The position numbers and the translations under genes were made by a program. A DNA stretch of 64,000 nt, taken from contig NZ_PQFZ01000002.1 in assembly GCF_002917105.1 (NCBI RefSeq), positions 310,001 to 374,000 of the forward strand, in the 5' to 3' direction. The notes under the pieces were generated by a model, which was not told the origin of the DNA, searched no databases, and saw nothing but the letters and a program-made list of their open reading frames with translations. Shown here piece by piece: positions 35,917 to 47,863 of the stretch; positions within the stretch are counted from its first letter, which is position 1; each line of letters begins with the position of its first letter. This DNA is from Allobosea psychrotolerans (GTDB lineage Bacteria > Pseudomonadota > Alphaproteobacteria > Rhizobiales > Beijerinckiaceae).

Positions 35917-37431
35917 TTACTGAACGACCAGCATCGCCGTTTTCGCGGCGGTGAGTGCGGCTTGATAATTCTTGATGAGGGCTTCGGTCGGCGCAGCAAA
36001 TGCGTCGAGGATCGTGCCGGGACGGATGCCGTACCAGACCGTCAGCAGGACGAGCGGCACGAGGATCACGATCTCGCGGTTGTTCAGATCCATGATGCCC
36101 TTGAGCTCCGGCTTGACCAGTTCGCCGAACATGACGCGGCGATAGAGCCAGAGCGCGTAAGCAGCCGACAGGATGACGCCCGAGGTCGCGATGAAGGCAA
36201 CCCAGGGATTGGCCTTGAAGGCGCCCAGCAGCGTCAGGAACTCGCCGACGAAACCGGCCGTGCCGGGAAGGCCGACATTGGCCATGGTGAAGACCATGAA
36301 GATGACGGCATAGATCGGCATGCGGTTGACCAGCCCGCCATAGGCCGCGATCTCACGGGTGTGCATGCGGTCATAGACAACGCCGACGCAGAGGAAGAGC
36401 GCGCCCGAGACCAGCCCGTGGCTGACCATCTGGAACATCGCGCCCTGGATGCCCTGCGCCGTCAGCGTGAACAGGCCCATGGTGACGAAGCCCATATGCG
36501 CCACCGAGGAGTAGGCGATCAGCTTCTTGATGTCCTCCTGCATCAGCGCCACCAGAGAGGTGTAGACGATGGCGATGACCGAGAGCGCGAAGACGAAGGG
36601 CGCGAAATATTGCGACGCCTCCGGGAACATCGGGATCGAGAAGCGGATGAAGCCGTAGCCGCCCATCTTCAGCAGGATCGCCGCCAGGATGACGGAACCT
36701 GCGGTGGGTGCCTCGACATGGGCATCAGGCAGCCAGGTATGAACCGGCCACATCGGCATCTTCACCGCGAAAGAGGCGAAGAAGGCGAGCCACAGCCAGG
36801 TCTGCATGCCGACCGGGAACTGATGCGCCAGCAGCGTCGGGATGTCGGTGGTGCCGGCGTTCCAGTACATCGCCATCAGTGCCAGCAGCAGCAGGACCGA
36901 GCCGAGCAGCGTGTAGAGGAAGAATTTATAGGAGGCGTAGACCCGCCGCTTGCCGCCCCAGATGCCGATGATCAGGAACATCGGGATCAGGCCGGCCTCG
37001 AAGAACAGGTAGAACAGCACGAGGTCGAGCGCCACGAAGACGCCGATCATCAGCGTCTCCAGGATCAGGAACGCGACCATGTATTCGCGCACCCGCTTCG
37101 TCACGGATGTCCAGGACGCCAGGATGCAGAACGGCATCAGGAAGGCGGTCAGCACCACGAAGGGGAAGGAGAACCCGTCGACGCCGAGCTTGAACTTGAT
37201 CGCGTCGGAGACCCAGCCATGGGTCTCGACCATCTGGAAGCCGGCATTGCCCGGCTCGAAACGGCCCCAGGCGACCAGCGCCAGCACGAAGGTCGCGATC
37301 GTCGCTGCCAGCGCCGCATAGCGCGCATTCGAGTCGACCGAAGCCTCGTCGCCGCGCTGCGCCAGTATGAAAGCCGCGCCGACCAGCGGCAGGACGAGAA
37401 GACCGGTGAGGATACCGAAACCGAACATCAT
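35917..37431 (-). CDS. nuoM: NADH-quinone oxidoreductase subunit M
   Basis: Second antiporter-like subunit. The 504 residues include [38 protein letters not shown], and [18 protein letters not shown], which contain the conserved glutamate and lysines of the channel. It is separated from nuoL by one base and from nuoN by ten. Confidence 0.96.
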   Translation of the reverse strand: MMFGFGILTGLLVLPLVGAAFILAQRGDEASVDSNARYAALAATIATFVLALVAWGRFEPGNAGFQMVETHGWVSDAIKFKLGVDGFSFPFVVLTAFLMPFCILASWTSVTKRVREYMVAFLILETLMIGVFVALDLVLFYLFFEAGLIPMFLIIGIWGGKRRVYASYKFFLYTLLGSVLLLLALMAMYWNAGTTDIPTLLAHQFPVGMQTWLWLAFFASFAVKMPMWPVHTWLPDAHVEAPTAGSVILAAILLKMGGYGFIRFSIPMFPEASQYFAPFVFALSVIAIVYTSLVALMQEDIKKLIAYSSVAHMGFVTMGLFTLTAQGIQGAMFQMVSHGLVSGALFLCVGVVYDRMHTREIAAYGGLVNRMPIYAVIFMVFTMANVGLPGTAGFVGEFLTLLGAFKANPWVAFIATSGVILSAAYALWLYRRVMFGELVKPELKGIMDLNNREIVILVPLVLLTVWYGIRPGTILDAFAAPTEALIKNYQAALTAAKTAMLVVQ

Positions 37432-37432
37432 C

Positions 37433-39442
37433 TCACCCGCGCGCCACGAGATACCAGGTCACAAAGCCCGCGACGCCGATCAGCATGGCGAAGGCATAGT
37501 GATAGACATAGCCGGTCTGGAGGCGAACCACCCGGTTGGTGACGTCGACGACGCGGGCGGAAACTCCGTCCGGCCCCATGCCGTCGATGACGAAACCGTC
37601 GCCCTTCTTCCAGAGGAACTTGCCGAGCCACATCGCCGGCTTCACGAACAGGAAGTCGTAGAGCTCGTCGAAATACCACTTGTTCAGCAGGAACTTGTAG
37701 AGCGCCGGATTGGCCGCCACGAGCTTGCCGGGCACATCGGGCCGCAGCACGTAGCAATAGAAGGCGAACAGGAAGCCCAGCACCATGGCGACGAAGGGCG
37801 AGGCCACGACCCAGCCCGGCACTTCATGCATCGCGTGCAGGATGTGGTTGTCCTTGCCCATGAACAAGGCCGACTTCCAGAAATGCTCGAAGTCGTGGCC
37901 GATGAAGGCGTCCTTGAAGACGAAGCCGGCGGCGAGCGCACCGAGCGAGAGCACGGCGAGCGGGATCAGCATCACCCACGGGCTCTCATGCGGCGTGTGG
38001 TCGTGACCATGGCCGTGATGATCGTCATGCGCGTGGTCGTCATGGCCGTGAGCATCATGGCCGTGCGCGGCATGGGCATCCGCGCCCCAGCGCGGCTTGC
38101 CCTCGAAGGTCATGAAATAGAGCCGCCAGGAATAGAACGAGGTCATGCAGGCGGCTGCGACCAGCAGCACGAAGGCATAGGAACTGGCGAAACCGCCATG
38201 CGCCACCGAGGCATAGGCGCTCTCGATGATGGCATCCTTGGAGAAGTAGCCGGCGAAGCCCGGGAAGCCGGTCAGCGCCAGCGTGCCGATGGTCATGGCC
38301 GCAGCCGTCAGCGGGATGTGCTTCCTGAGGCCGCCCATGTTCCGCATGTCCTGCTCGTGATGCATCGCATGGATGACCGAGCCTGCGCCGAGGAAGAGCA
38401 GCGCCTTGAAGAAGGCGTGGGTGAACAGGTGGAAGATACCGGCGCCATAATTGCCAACGCCGAGCGCCACGAACATGTAGCCGAGCTGCGAGCAGGTCGA
38501 ATAAGCGATGACGCGCTTGATGTCGTTCTGCACCAGGCCGACCGTGGCGGCGAAGAAGGCGGTCGTCGCGCCGATGACGACGACGACGGTCAGCGCGACC
38601 GGTGCGTATTCGAAGATCGGCGAGAGCCGCGCCACCATGAAGACGCCGGCGGTGACCATGGTCGCGGCATGGATCAGGGCCGAGACCGGGGTCGGCCCCT
38701 CCATCGCGTCCGGCAGCCAGGTGTGCAGCAGGAACTGCGCCGACTTGCCCATGGCGCCCATGAACAGCAGCAGGCTCGCCAGCGTCAGCGCATGCCAGTC
38801 GCGACCGAGGAAGTGAAAGCTCTGATTGGTCAGATCGGCGACGCGCGGGAAAATCGCATCGAACCCGACCGAGCCAAACAGCACGAAGACCAGGAAGATG
38901 CCGAGCGCGAAGCCGAAATCGCCGACGCGGTTGACGATGAAGGCCTTCATCGCTGCCGCATTGGCCGAGGGCTTCTGGTACCAGAAGCCGATCAGCAGAT
39001 AGGAGGCGAGACCCACGCCTTCCCAGCCGAAGAACATCTGGACGAGGTTGTCCGCGGTGACCAGCATCAGCATGGCGAAGGTGAACAGCGACAGATACGC
39101 GAAGAAGCGCGGCCGATGCGCATCCTCATGCATGTAGCCGATCGAGTAGAGGTGCACGAGGCAAGAGACGGTGTTGACGACGACCAGCATCACCGCGGTC
39201 AGCGTGTCCACGCGGAACGCCCAGTCGACGCGCAGATCGCCCGACGCCATCCAGGTCGCGATCTGGACGCGGGTCGTGCCATGGCCGAAGCCGACCTGGA
39301 AGAAGGCGATCCAGGACAGGACCGCCGAGACGACCAGCAAGGAGGTGGTGACGATCTCCGAGCCGCGCGCGCCGATCAGCCGGCCGAAGAGGCCAGCGAT
39401 CAGGAAGCCGATCAGAGGGAGGAAGACGATCGCGTGATACAT
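37433..39442 (-). CDS. nuoL: NADH-quinone oxidoreductase subunit L, with a histidine-rich loop
   Basis: Distal proton-pumping subunit with the long lateral helix. The 669 residues contain [40 protein letters not shown], and [18 protein letters not shown]. Between membrane segments, at about residues 455-486 (DNA about 37985-38075), is a loop made almost only of His, Asp, Gly and Ala ([20 protein letters not shown]), lying after KPRWGAD. Histidine-rich loops here occur in other alphaproteobacteria; its job is unknown, and metal binding is only a guess. Confidence 0.96.
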   Translation of the reverse strand: MYHAIVFLPLIGFLIAGLFGRLIGARGSEIVTTSLLVVSAVLSWIAFFQVGFGHGTTRVQIATWMASGDLRVDWAFRVDTLTAVMLVVVNTVSCLVHLYSIGYMHEDAHRPRFFAYLSLFTFAMLMLVTADNLVQMFFGWEGVGLASYLLIGFWYQKPSANAAAMKAFIVNRVGDFGFALGIFLVFVLFGSVGFDAIFPRVADLTNQSFHFLGRDWHALTLASLLLFMGAMGKSAQFLLHTWLPDAMEGPTPVSALIHAATMVTAGVFMVARLSPIFEYAPVALTVVVVIGATTAFFAATVGLVQNDIKRVIAYSTCSQLGYMFVALGVGNYGAGIFHLFTHAFFKALLFLGAGSVIHAMHHEQDMRNMGGLRKHIPLTAAAMTIGTLALTGFPGFAGYFSKDAIIESAYASVAHGGFASSYAFVLLVAAACMTSFYSWRLYFMTFEGKPRWGADAHAAHGHDAHGHDDHAHDDHHGHGHDHTPHESPWVMLIPLAVLSLGALAAGFVFKDAFIGHDFEHFWKSALFMGKDNHILHAMHEVPGWVVASPFVAMVLGFLFAFYCYVLRPDVPGKLVAANPALYKFLLNKWYFDELYDFLFVKPAMWLGKFLWKKGDGFVIDGMGPDGVSARVVDVTNRVVRLQTGYVYHYAFAMLIGVAGFVTWYLVARG

Positions 39443-39468
39443 GGGCTGGATCCGGGCGCTGTCTGCGC

Positions 39469-39774
39469 TCAGCCTTTCATCATGTTGATGTCTTCCACCG
39501 CGATCGTGCCGCGGTTGCGGAAGTAGACGACGAGGATGGCGAGCCCGATGGCGGCTTCAGCCGCCGCGACCGTCAGCACCAGAAGCGCGAAGACCTGGCC
39601 GACGATGTCGTTCAGGAAGCTCGAGAAGGCGACGAGGTTGATGTTGACCGCGAGCAGGATGAGCTCGATCGACATCAGGATGACGATGACGTTCTTGCGG
39701 TTGATGAAGATGCCGAGCACGCCGAGGGTGAACAGGATCGCACTGACGGCGAGATAATGGCCCAGTCCGATCAT
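39469..39774 (-). CDS. nuoK: NADH-quinone oxidoreductase subunit K
   Basis: Three-helix membrane subunit next to the quinone-proximal channel. The 101 residues include [20 protein letters not shown] and [14 protein letters not shown], with the conserved glutamates in the second and third helices ([20 protein letters not shown]). Its start shares a base with the nuoJ stop. Confidence 0.97.
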   Translation of the reverse strand: MIGLGHYLAVSAILFTLGVLGIFINRKNVIVILMSIELILLAVNINLVAFSSFLNDIVGQVFALLVLTVAAAEAAIGLAILVVYFRNRGTIAVEDINMMKG

Positions 39775-40394
39775 CAGACCGTCTCCTCGATCCCGGCGCG
39801 GGAAGGAACCTGCTTCACTTCCATCGCAGTCGCCTTGGTGCGGGCGTTCTGCTGGATGATGTCCTGGCGCTTGATGCCGATGCGCTCGCGCAGGGTCAGC
39901 ACGATGGCGCCGATCATGGCGACGAGCAGGACGAGCCCGGCCGCCTGGAAGTAGTAGATGTACTGCGTGTAGAGCACCTGGCCGAGCGCGGCGGTGTTGG
40001 TCAGGTTGGCCGGGATCGGGGCCACCGGCGTGCTCACGATCCGCGGATCGATGACCCAGGCTCCGACCACCAGCAGCAATTCGACCGCGAAGATCAGGCC
40101 GATCAGCGCCCCGATCGGCAGATAATTCAGGAAGCCCTGGCGGAACTCGGCGAAATCGACGTCGAGCATCATCACCACGAAGAGGAACAGCACCGCGACC
40201 GCGCCGACATAGACCACGATCAGCAGCATCGCCAGGAACTCGGCACCAAGCAGCATGAACAGCCCCGCCGCATTGACGAAGGCGAGGATCAGGAACAGCA
40301 CCGAGTGAACGGGATTGCGCGAGGTCACCACCATGAACGCCGAAGCGACGGTGACGCCTGCGAAGAGATAGAAGAAAGCCGCTGAGGCGTTCAT
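39774..40394 (-). CDS. nuoJ: NADH-quinone oxidoreductase subunit J
   Basis: Membrane subunit with the pi-bulge helix that links quinone chemistry to pumping. The 206 residues have [20 protein letters not shown] and [20 protein letters not shown], the family signature. AAAGG nine bases before the ATG at 40394 sets the start. Upstream lie a hairpin and a good promoter, so nuoJKLMN may have its own supply of transcript. Confidence 0.95.
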   Translation of the reverse strand: MNASAAFFYLFAGVTVASAFMVVTSRNPVHSVLFLILAFVNAAGLFMLLGAEFLAMLLIVVYVGAVAVLFLFVVMMLDVDFAEFRQGFLNYLPIGALIGLIFAVELLLVVGAWVIDPRIVSTPVAPIPANLTNTAALGQVLYTQYIYYFQAAGLVLLVAMIGAIVLTLRERIGIKRQDIIQQNARTKATAMEVKQVPSRAGIEETV

Positions 40395-40408
40395 CCTGGC
40401 CAGCCTTT

Positions 40409-40424
40409 CCGCCCTTGCGGGCGG
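40409..40424 (-). other. Hairpin in the nuoJ leader
   Basis: CCGCCC-TTGC-GGGCGG, a perfect six-pair stem ending just upstream of the nuoJ ribosome site. It could protect the 5' end of a processed or separately started nuoJ transcript. Confidence 0.5.
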
Positions 40425-40472
40425 TCCTCGTTGCAAAGCGACCGACTCTCTGGCCGGGCGCAGTTTGGAGCG

Positions 40473-40501
40473 TCTATAGTCAGGCCCATCGCGAGCGACA
40501 A
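40473..40501 (-). promoter_or_regulatory. Candidate sigma70-type promoter for nuoJKLMN
   Basis: On the minus strand TTGTCG (40496-40501) and TATAGA (40473-40478) are exactly 17 bases apart, a near-ideal arrangement. It lies in the unusually wide 129-bp nuoI-nuoJ gap, about 70 bases before the nuoJ start. This is the best promoter match found in the window. Confidence 0.55.
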
Positions 40502-40523
40502 CCGCGCGACGGGCCCTGTCCCC

Positions 40524-41012
40524 TTACCGGTAAGGAGCATCCATCGCGATGTTGCGCGCAATCTCGCGCTCCCAGCGCGCACCGTTCGCGAGCAGCCGGT
40601 CCTTGTCGTAGAACAGCTCCTCGCGGGTCTCGGTCGCGAACTCGAAATTCGGCCCCTCGACGATGGCGTCTACCGGGCATGCCTCCTGGCAGAAGCCGCA
40701 ATAGATGCACTTCGTCATGTCGATGTCGTAGCGCGTCGTGCGGCGCGTGCCGTCATTGCGGCGCGGGCCGGCCTCGATGGTGATGGCCTGGGCCGGGCAG
40801 ATCGCCTCGCAGAGCTTGCAGGCGATGCAGCGTTCCTCGCCATTGGGATAGCGACGCAAAGCGTGCTCGCCCCGGAACCGCGGCGAGAGCATGCCCTTTT
40901 CGAAGGGGTAGTTCAGCGTCGCCTTCGGCTTGAAGAAATAGCGCATCGACAGGACGAACGCCCCGACGAACTCCTTGAGGAGCAGACCCTTGGCGGCTTG
41001 AGCGAGTGTCAT
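40524..41012 (-). CDS. nuoI: NADH-quinone oxidoreductase subunit I
   Basis: Ferredoxin-like subunit carrying two [4Fe-4S] clusters (N6a and N6b) in the peripheral arm. The 162 residues contain both cluster motifs, [15 protein letters not shown] and [15 protein letters not shown], with all eight cysteines present. It lies 37 bases after nuoH. Confidence 0.97.
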   Translation of the reverse strand: MTLAQAAKGLLLKEFVGAFVLSMRYFFKPKATLNYPFEKGMLSPRFRGEHALRRYPNGEERCIACKLCEAICPAQAITIEAGPRRNDGTRRTTRYDIDMTKCIYCGFCQEACPVDAIVEGPNFEFATETREELFYDKDRLLANGARWEREIARNIAMDAPYR

Positions 41013-41049
41013 CGCGCAAAATCCTTATGCGTCGTCAGGGTGGTCGTCA

Positions 41050-42069
41050 TCAATGCACCGGCCCCCAACCCGTGACCTGCAGCACGAAGGCCACGACCAC
41101 GACCGAGACCAGCGAGAGCGGCAGGAAGACCTTCCAGCCCAGGCGCATCAGCTGGTCGTAGCGGTAGCGCGGCACGAAGGCCTTCACCATCGCGAACATG
41201 AAGAAGACGAGGCAGACCTTGAGTGCGAACCAGAACACGCCCGGCAGCCAGGTGAAGGGCGCGATCGGGAACGGCGGCAGCCAGCCCCCCAGGAACAGGA
41301 TCGTCGTCAGCGAGCACATGGTCATGATCGCCACGTATTCGCCGAGCATGAACAGCAGATAGGGCGTCGAGGAATACTCGACCATGAAGCCGGCGACGAG
41401 CTCCGATTCCGCTTCCGGCAGGTCGAAGGGCGGGCGGTTCGTCTCGGCCAGGGCCGAGATGAAGAAGACGATGAACATCGGGAAGAGCGGCAGCCAGTAC
41501 CAGCGCAGCATGCCCCAGCTGGTGTTCTGTGCCTCGACGATCGCCGTCAGATTGAGCGAGCCGACGCAGAGCAGCACCGTGATGATGACGAAGCCGATCG
41601 AGACCTCGTAGGAGACCATCTGCGCCGCCGAGCGCAGCGCTCCCATGAACGGGTATTTCGAGTTCGAGGCCCAGCCGGCCATGATCACGCCGTAGACCCC
41701 CAGCGACGAGATCGCCAGGATGTAGAGCACGCCGACATTGATGTCCGCGATCGCCCAGCCTTCCGCCACCGGAATGACCGCCCAGGCGCCCAGCGACAGG
41801 AAGCAGGAGATCAAGGGCGCCAGCAGGAACACGCCCTTGTTGGAGCCCGACGGGATGATCGGCTCCTTGAAGGCGAATTTCAGCAGATCGGCGAAGCTCT
41901 GGAACAGGCCGAAGGGCCCGACCACGTTGGGGCCGCGGCGCAACTGCACCGCCGCCCAGATCTTGCGGTCGGCGAGCAGGATATAGGCGATGAAGACGAG
42001 CAGGCAGACCAGCAGCAGCAGGCTCTTGCCGAGCATGATCGCGAGGTCGAGGACGAGATCCCAGTTCAT
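41050..42069 (-). CDS. nuoH: NADH-quinone oxidoreductase subunit H
   Basis: Membrane subunit that forms the quinone chamber with NuoB and NuoD. The 339 residues show [20 protein letters not shown], the cytoplasmic loop [20 protein letters not shown], and [15 protein letters not shown]. It lies six bases after nuoG. Confidence 0.97.
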   Translation of the reverse strand: MNWDLVLDLAIMLGKSLLLLVCLLVFIAYILLADRKIWAAVQLRRGPNVVGPFGLFQSFADLLKFAFKEPIIPSGSNKGVFLLAPLISCFLSLGAWAVIPVAEGWAIADINVGVLYILAISSLGVYGVIMAGWASNSKYPFMGALRSAAQMVSYEVSIGFVIITVLLCVGSLNLTAIVEAQNTSWGMLRWYWLPLFPMFIVFFISALAETNRPPFDLPEAESELVAGFMVEYSSTPYLLFMLGEYVAIMTMCSLTTILFLGGWLPPFPIAPFTWLPGVFWFALKVCLVFFMFAMVKAFVPRYRYDQLMRLGWKVFLPLSLVSVVVVAFVLQVTGWGPVH

Positions 42070-42075
42070 GGCCGC

Positions 42076-44139
42076 TTACTCCGCCGCCTGCCGCAGCCGG
42101 CCCGAGGCCAGCGCCGAACATTCGGCCATCACGGCGGATGCGCGCGCGATCGGGTTGGTCTGGTAGAAATCACTGACGGGCGAGACGAAGCCGGCCTTCT
42201 CGGCCTTGCCGCCGAGACCTGCGAGCTTGCCAAGCCCGCTCGCGTCGGAGGCAGGCAGGCTGTCGAGGGCGGCAAAGTGCGGATAGGCCTCGTAGAGCGC
42301 CTTGCGCAGTCCCGCGAGCGAGTCGAAGGGCAAGGTCTTGCCGAGCGCGGCGGAAAGCGCGCGCAGGACCGCCCAATCCTCGCGGGCATCGCCCGGCGGG
42401 AAGGTGGCGCGATCGGTCATCTGCACCCGGCCCTCGGTATTGGCGTAGGTGCCCGACTTCTCGGTATAGGCGGCGCCCGGCAGGATGACGTCGGCGCGAT
42501 GAGCGCCCTTGTCGCCATGCGTGCCCTGATAGACCACGAAAGCGCCCGCCGGCACCTCGATCTCGTCGGCGCCCAGCAGGAAGAGCACATCGAGCGCACC
42601 CGGGCTCAGCATGCCGGCGACATCGAGACCGCCCTCGCCCGGCACGAAGCCGAGATCGAGCGAACCGACGCGGGCAGCTGCGGTATGCAGCACGCCAAAG
42701 CCGCTCCAGCCTTCGCCTGCACCACCCAGCACCTGCGCCGCCTTGGCGGCCATGGAGAGGATCGCGGCGCCGTCGGCTCGGGTGAGAGCGCCCTGCCCGA
42801 CCAGCACCATGGGCTTGGCCTTGCCCGCAGTCGCCGTCTTGATCAGCTCGGCCAGCGTATCGCTGCCGGCGCCGAGATAGTCGTAATCATAGGTCAGATC
42901 GACCTTCTCGCCGATCAGGCCGACCTTGAAATCGCCGCGCAGCCAGCGCTTGCGGATGCGTGCATTCAGGATCGGCGCTTCCTTGCGCGGGTTGGCGCCG
43001 ATGATCAGCAGCGAATCCGCTTCGTCGATACCGGCGATACCGGCGTTCAGGATGTAGGAAGCGCGGCCGAATTTGGGATCGAGCTTCGTGCCATCCTGGC
43101 GGCCGTCGAGATTGGCTGATCCAAGCGAAGCCATCAGGCTTTTCAGCGCGAACATCTCCTCGACAGCGGCGAGGTCACCGGCGATCGCGCCGATCTTTTC
43201 AGGGCTCGCAGCCTTCACCTTCGCGGCGATCAGCGCGAAGGCCTCGTTCCAGCTCGCGGGCTTCAGCGCGCCGTTCTGGCGGATATAGGGCCGGTCGAGC
43301 CGCTGCGTGCGCAGGCCGTCGACGATGTGGCGGGTCTTGTCGGAGATCCACTCCTCGTTCACCGCCTCGTTGATGCGCGGCAGGATGCGCATCACCTCAC
43401 GGCCACGGGAATCGACGCGGATCGCCGAGCCGACCGCGTCCATCACGTCGATGGACTCGGTCTTGGTCAGCTCCCACGGCCGGGCCTTGTTCTGATAGGG
43501 CTTCGAGGTCAACGCCCCGACCGGGCAGAGATCGACGATATTGCCCTGCAGTTCGGAGGTCATCGCCTGTTCGAGATAGGTCGTGATCTCCATGTCCTCG
43601 CCGCGACCGATGGCGCCGAGATCGGTGCCGCCGGCAACTTCCGTGGTGAAGCGGACGCAGCGCGTGCACTGGATGCAGCGCGTCATCGAGGTCTTCACCA
43701 ACGGGCCGATATATTTGTCCTCGACCGCGCGCTTGTTCTCGGCATAGCGGGAATTGTCCACGCCATAGGCCATGGCCTGGTCCTGCAGGTCGCATTCACC
43801 GCCCTGGTCGCAGATCGGGCAATCCAGCGGGTGGTTGATCAGGAGGAACTCCATCACCCCCTCGCGCGCCTTCTTGACCATGGGCGACTTGGTCGAGACG
43901 ACCGGCGGTTCGCCATTGGGACCGGGGCGCAGATCGCGCACACCGATGGCGCAGGAGGCCTGAGGCTTGGGCGGGCCGCCCTTCACCTCGACCAGGCACA
44001 TGCGGCAATTGCCCGCGATGGAGAGGCGCTCATGGAAGCAGAAGCGCGGCACTTCGGCGCCGGCGGCCTCGCAAGCCTGGAGCACGGTGTAGTCGGCGGG
44101 AACGTCGACCTCGATGCCGTCGATGAGGAGTTTTGTCAT
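42076..44139 (-). CDS. nuoG: NADH-quinone oxidoreductase subunit G
   Basis: Largest peripheral subunit, passing electrons along the iron-sulfur chain. The 687 residues have a [2Fe-2S] domain ([29 protein letters not shown]), then the His/Cys cluster region ([18 protein letters not shown]), and a [4Fe-4S] site ([11 protein letters not shown]). A molybdopterin-oxidoreductase-like but cofactor-free C-terminal part follows. It lies four bases after nuoF. Confidence 0.96.
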   Translation of the reverse strand: MTKLLIDGIEVDVPADYTVLQACEAAGAEVPRFCFHERLSIAGNCRMCLVEVKGGPPKPQASCAIGVRDLRPGPNGEPPVVSTKSPMVKKAREGVMEFLLINHPLDCPICDQGGECDLQDQAMAYGVDNSRYAENKRAVEDKYIGPLVKTSMTRCIQCTRCVRFTTEVAGGTDLGAIGRGEDMEITTYLEQAMTSELQGNIVDLCPVGALTSKPYQNKARPWELTKTESIDVMDAVGSAIRVDSRGREVMRILPRINEAVNEEWISDKTRHIVDGLRTQRLDRPYIRQNGALKPASWNEAFALIAAKVKAASPEKIGAIAGDLAAVEEMFALKSLMASLGSANLDGRQDGTKLDPKFGRASYILNAGIAGIDEADSLLIIGANPRKEAPILNARIRKRWLRGDFKVGLIGEKVDLTYDYDYLGAGSDTLAELIKTATAGKAKPMVLVGQGALTRADGAAILSMAAKAAQVLGGAGEGWSGFGVLHTAAARVGSLDLGFVPGEGGLDVAGMLSPGALDVLFLLGADEIEVPAGAFVVYQGTHGDKGAHRADVILPGAAYTEKSGTYANTEGRVQMTDRATFPPGDAREDWAVLRALSAALGKTLPFDSLAGLRKALYEAYPHFAALDSLPASDASGLGKLAGLGGKAEKAGFVSPVSDFYQTNPIARASAVMAECSALASGRLRQAAE

Positions 44140-44143
44140 TGTC

Positions 44144-45448
44144 TCACTCCGCCGCCATCAGTCGAACCGGCTCGGAATGCGGGTTCGCGGCATAATCGTC
44201 GATGCGCTTCTCGATCTCGTGACGGAAATGCGCGATCAGGCCCTGGATCGGCCAGGCGGCGGCATCGCCGAGCGCGCAGATGGTGTGGCCCTCGATCTGC
44301 TTGGTGACGTCGAGCAACATGTCGATCTCGCGCTTCTGCGCCCTGCCCTCGGCCATGCGGCTGATGACACGCCACATCCAGCCCGTGCCCTCGCGGCAAG
44401 GCGTGCACTGGCCGCAGCTCTCATGCTTGTAGAAATAGCTGATGCGGGCGATGGCGCGGACGATGTCGGTCGACTTGTCCATGACGATGACGGCCGCCGT
44501 GCCCAGGCCCGACTTCAGCTTCGAGAGCGAGTCGAAATCCATCGGCGTGTCGATGATCTGCTCGGCCGGAACCATGCGCACCGATGAGCCCCCGGGAATG
44601 ACCGCGAGCAGGTTGTCCCAGCCGCCGCGCACGCCGCCGCAGTGGCGGTCGATCAGTTCGCGGAAGGGAATGCCCATCACCTCTTCGACATTGCAGGGCT
44701 TGTTCACGTGGCCGGAGACACAGAACAGCTTGGTGCCGACATTGTTGGGGTTGCCGAGCGAGGAGAACCAGGCCGCGCCACGGCGCAGGATGGTCGGTGC
44801 GACCGCGATCGACTCGACGTTGTTCACGGTGGTCGGGCAACCATATAGGCCGACATTGGCCGGGAATGGCGGCTTCAGCCGCGGCATGCCCTTCTTGCCT
44901 TCGAGGCTCTCCAGCAGCGCCGTCTCTTCGCCGCAGATATAGGCGCCGGCGCCGTGATGCACATAAAGATCAAAGGGATAGCCGTGCTTGTTGTTATTGC
45001 CGATGAGGTTGGCCTCATAGGCCTCGTCGACGGCGCGCTGCAGCGCCTCGCGCTCGCGGACATACTCGCCGCGGATGTAGATGTAAGCCGCGTTCGCGCC
45101 CATCGCGAAGGAGGCGATCAGGCAACCCTCGACCAGCGTATGCGGGTCGTTGCGCATGATCTCGCGATCCTTGCAGGTGCCGGGCTCCGACTCGTCGGCA
45201 TTGACGACGAGATAGCTCGGCCGTCCGTCGCTGACCTTGGGCATGAACGACCATTTCAGGCCGGTCGGGAAGCCTGCGCCACCGCGTCCGCGCAGGCCGG
45301 ACTTCTTCATCTCATCGATGATCCAGTCCTTGCCCTGTTCGAGCAGGAATTTGGTGCCGTCCCAGGCGCCGCGCGCCATCGCGCCCTTCAGCGAAAGGTC
45401 GTGCCGGCCGTAGAGATTGGTGAAAATGCGGTCGCGATCAGCAAGCAT
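44144..45448 (-). CDS. nuoF: NADH-quinone oxidoreductase subunit F
   Basis: Binds NADH and FMN and starts electron transfer. The 434 residues contain [19 protein letters not shown] for [24 protein letters not shown], and the N3 [4Fe-4S] site [16 protein letters not shown]. All are intact. It follows nuoE by ten bases. Confidence 0.97.
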   Translation of the reverse strand: MLADRDRIFTNLYGRHDLSLKGAMARGAWDGTKFLLEQGKDWIIDEMKKSGLRGRGGAGFPTGLKWSFMPKVSDGRPSYLVVNADESEPGTCKDREIMRNDPHTLVEGCLIASFAMGANAAYIYIRGEYVREREALQRAVDEAYEANLIGNNNKHGYPFDLYVHHGAGAYICGEETALLESLEGKKGMPRLKPPFPANVGLYGCPTTVNNVESIAVAPTILRRGAAWFSSLGNPNNVGTKLFCVSGHVNKPCNVEEVMGIPFRELIDRHCGGVRGGWDNLLAVIPGGSSVRMVPAEQIIDTPMDFDSLSKLKSGLGTAAVIVMDKSTDIVRAIARISYFYKHESCGQCTPCREGTGWMWRVISRMAEGRAQKREIDMLLDVTKQIEGHTICALGDAAAWPIQGLIAHFRHEIEKRIDDYAANPHSEPVRLMAAE

Positions 45449-45458
45449 CGTCTTCGCC

Positions 45459-46661
45459 TCACTTCACCGGCTTGTCGCCGAGGGCCGATTCCGGCCGCCA
45501 GCCTGTCGCGAGCTTCTTCGCCTGCGAAATCCAGTCGTCGCGCGTGGCGCGGCCCTTGAAGCCGGTCAGTCGCGCATCGACCCAGGCGAGTTCCTCGGCC
45601 TTCCAGCTCGCGATCTGGTCGAAATGCCAGACGCCCATCGCGTTGAGCATCTTCACAAGCTTGGGGCCAACACCCCAGATCAGTTCGAGATCATCGCCTT
45701 TGCCCCCGCGCGCAGCGGTCAGCAATTCCGGCTGCGATTCCGCGACCGGTGCGGCCTCGGCCTTGGCCGGAGCGGCGGGCTTCGCCGCTTCCGCGACAGC
45801 TGCCTTCTCGACCTTGCCGCCGGCGGCAGGCGTGTCGTTGGCGGCGCTCGAGGGCTGGGACGGAGCGGAGGGCTTCGGCCGGCTCGCTGCCGCCGTCTCG
45901 CTGGCAGGCTTGCTCTCGACGGCGGCTGGCGTCGCCTCGGCGGCCTTTGCGGCCGCTTCGGCCGCAACCTTGGCCGCGGCGGCTTCAGCGGCGGCCTTGC
46001 GCTGTTCGGCAATGCGCTTCTGCCAGTCGCCGGCGCCGATCACGGTGCCGTCATAGAGCGCGGGATCCTTCAAGGTCTCGCCGCCGCCAAGCGGCTCCGA
46101 GCAGGAGCGATCATTCTGCGGGCCGGGCTTGGTCGGCCGGCCATGGCGCAGATCGTCGAGGAGCGCGCGGAAATTATCGGGCGTCAGGTCTTCGTAATAG
46201 TCGAAATTGATCTGCGCCATCGGAGCGTTGCAGCAGGCGCCCAGGCACTCGACCTCAAGCCAGGAAAGCTTGCCGTCGGCGCTCACCGTCGATTGCGGGC
46301 CGATCACGTCCTCGCAGACCTTCTTCAGCGCCTCGGCACCGCGCAAGGCGCAGGGCGTGGTGCCGCAGAGCTGGATGAAATGCTCACCCACCGGCTGCAG
46401 GTTGAACATGGTGTAGAAGGTCGCGATCTCCATGACGCGCATCGGCGCCATGTCGAGCTTCCTGGCCACCGCCTCGATCGCGGCGCGCGGCACCCAGCCC
46501 TGATGCTGCTCCTGCGCCTTCCACAACAGCGGGATCACGGCCGAGGCCTGCCGGCCTGCCGGGTATTTGGCGATCTGCTGGTCGGCCCAGTTCTCATTCG
46601 CCGCATCAAAGGCGAAGGAAGCGGGCTGGACGTGATCGGGGGCTAGACGACGGACGGACAT
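45459..46661 (-). CDS. nuoE: NADH-quinone oxidoreductase subunit E with a C-terminal HhH-like extension
   Basis: Carries the N1a [2Fe-2S] cluster beside NuoF. The first 190 or so residues are a normal Nuo[30 protein letters not shown] and [12 protein letters not shown] supply the cysteines. The gene is about twice the usual length (400 residues). A linker of Ala, Pro, Glu and Lys (about 210-320) leads to a domain at about 325-390 ([20 protein letters not shown], then [17 protein letters not shown]) that looks like a helix-hairpin-helix fold. Such long NuoE proteins occur in other Rhizobiales. The role of the extra domain is unknown. Confidence 0.93.
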   Translation of the reverse strand: MSVRRLAPDHVQPASFAFDAANENWADQQIAKYPAGRQASAVIPLLWKAQEQHQGWVPRAAIEAVARKLDMAPMRVMEIATFYTMFNLQPVGEHFIQLCGTTPCALRGAEALKKVCEDVIGPQSTVSADGKLSWLEVECLGACCNAPMAQINFDYYEDLTPDNFRALLDDLRHGRPTKPGPQNDRSCSEPLGGGETLKDPALYDGTVIGAGDWQKRIAEQRKAAAEAAAAKVAAEAAAKAAEATPAAVESKPASETAAASRPKPSAPSQPSSAANDTPAAGGKVEKAAVAEAAKPAAPAKAEAAPVAESQPELLTAARGGKGDDLELIWGVGPKLVKMLNAMGVWHFDQIASWKAEELAWVDARLTGFKGRATRDDWISQAKKLATGWRPESALGDKPVK

Positions 46662-47851
46662 TAGCGGTCCACCTCACCAAAGACGATATCGAGGGAGCCC
46701 AGGATCGCGCTGACATCCGCCAGCATGTGCTTGCGGCACATGAAATCCATGGCCTGGAGATGGGCGAAGCCCGGGGCCTTGATCTTGCAGCGATAGGGCT
46801 TGTTGGTGCCGTCGGAGACGAGATAGACGCCGAATTCGCCCTTGGGTGCCTCGACCGCCGCATAGACCTCGCCGGCGGGCACCTTGTAGCCCTCGGTGTA
46901 GAGCTTGAAATGGTGGATCAGCGCTTCCATCGAGCGCTTCATCTCGCCACGCTTGGGCGGCACCATCTTGCCGTCGAGCGAGGAGACCGGTCCGCCGCCA
47001 TCAGCAGCCAGCAGCTTCTCGCAGCACTGCTTCATGATGCGGACGGACTGGCGCATCTCCTCCATGCGGATGCAGTAACGGTCGTAGCAATCGCCGTTCT
47101 TGCCGATAGGGATGTCGAAATCCATCTCCTCATAGCATTCATAGGGCTGCGACTTGCGCAGATCCCAGGCGGCGCCGGAACCGCGCACCATCACGCCCGA
47201 AAAACCCCATTTCCAGCATGTGTCGAGATCGACGACGCCGATATCGACATTGCGCTGCTTGAAGATGCGGTTGTCGGTGAGCAGGGTCTCGAGATCGTCG
47301 CAGACCTTGAGGAACGGATCGCACCATTCGGCGATGTCGTGGATCAGTGAGACCGGCAGGTCCTGATGGACACCGCCGGGCCGGACATAGGCCGCATGCA
47401 TGCGCGCGCCGCAAGCCCGCTCATAGAAGATCATCAGCTTTTCGCGTTCCTCGAAACCCCAGAGCGGGGGCGTCAGCGCGCCGACGTCCATCGCCTGCGT
47501 GGTGACGTTGAGGATATGCGAGAGGATGCGGCCGATCTCGGAATAGAGCACGCGGATGAGCTGGCCCCGGCGCGGCACCGTGACGCCCATCAGCTTCTCG
47601 ACCGCAAGCGAATAGGCGTGCTCCTGGTTCATCGGCGCGACATAGTCGAGCCGGTCGAAATAGGGCAAAGCCTGGAGATAGGTCTTGGCCTCGATCAGCT
47701 TCTCGGTGCCGCGATGCAGCAGGCCGATATGCGGGTCGACACGCTCGACGATTTCGCCGTCGAGCTCCAGGACGAGGCGCAGCACGCCGTGGGCCGCGGG
47801 GTGCTGCGGGCCGAAATTGATCGAGAAATTCCGGATGTTGTGTTCTGTCAT
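46661..47851 (-). CDS. nuoD: NADH-quinone oxidoreductase subunit D
   Basis: 49-kDa-type subunit that shapes the quinone site; related to the large subunit of NiFe hydrogenases. The 396 residues begin with [20 protein letters not shown] and include [19 protein letters not shown] and [20 protein letters not shown]. The C-terminus [12 protein letters not shown] is typical. Its stop shares a base with the nuoE start. Confidence 0.97.
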   Translation of the reverse strand: MTEHNIRNFSINFGPQHPAAHGVLRLVLELDGEIVERVDPHIGLLHRGTEKLIEAKTYLQALPYFDRLDYVAPMNQEHAYSLAVEKLMGVTVPRRGQLIRVLYSEIGRILSHILNVTTQAMDVGALTPPLWGFEEREKLMIFYERACGARMHAAYVRPGGVHQDLPVSLIHDIAEWCDPFLKVCDDLETLLTDNRIFKQRNVDIGVVDLDTCWKWGFSGVMVRGSGAAWDLRKSQPYECYEEMDFDIPIGKNGDCYDRYCIRMEEMRQSVRIMKQCCEKLLAADGGGPVSSLDGKMVPPKRGEMKRSMEALIHHFKLYTEGYKVPAGEVYAAVEAPKGEFGVYLVSDGTNKPYRCKIKAPGFAHLQAMDFMCRKHMLADVSAILGSLDIVFGEVDR

Positions 47852-47863
47852 GTCCGGATCCGA

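Noticed and set aside
37367..39526. 719-codon open frame opposite nuoL
   Set aside because: Antisense shadow of nuoL; His/Glu/Arg-rich, no domain.
40522..40535. CCTTACCGGTAAGG palindrome at the nuoI end as an operator
   Set aside because: It is made by the last codons and stop of nuoI; nothing else suggests a binding site.
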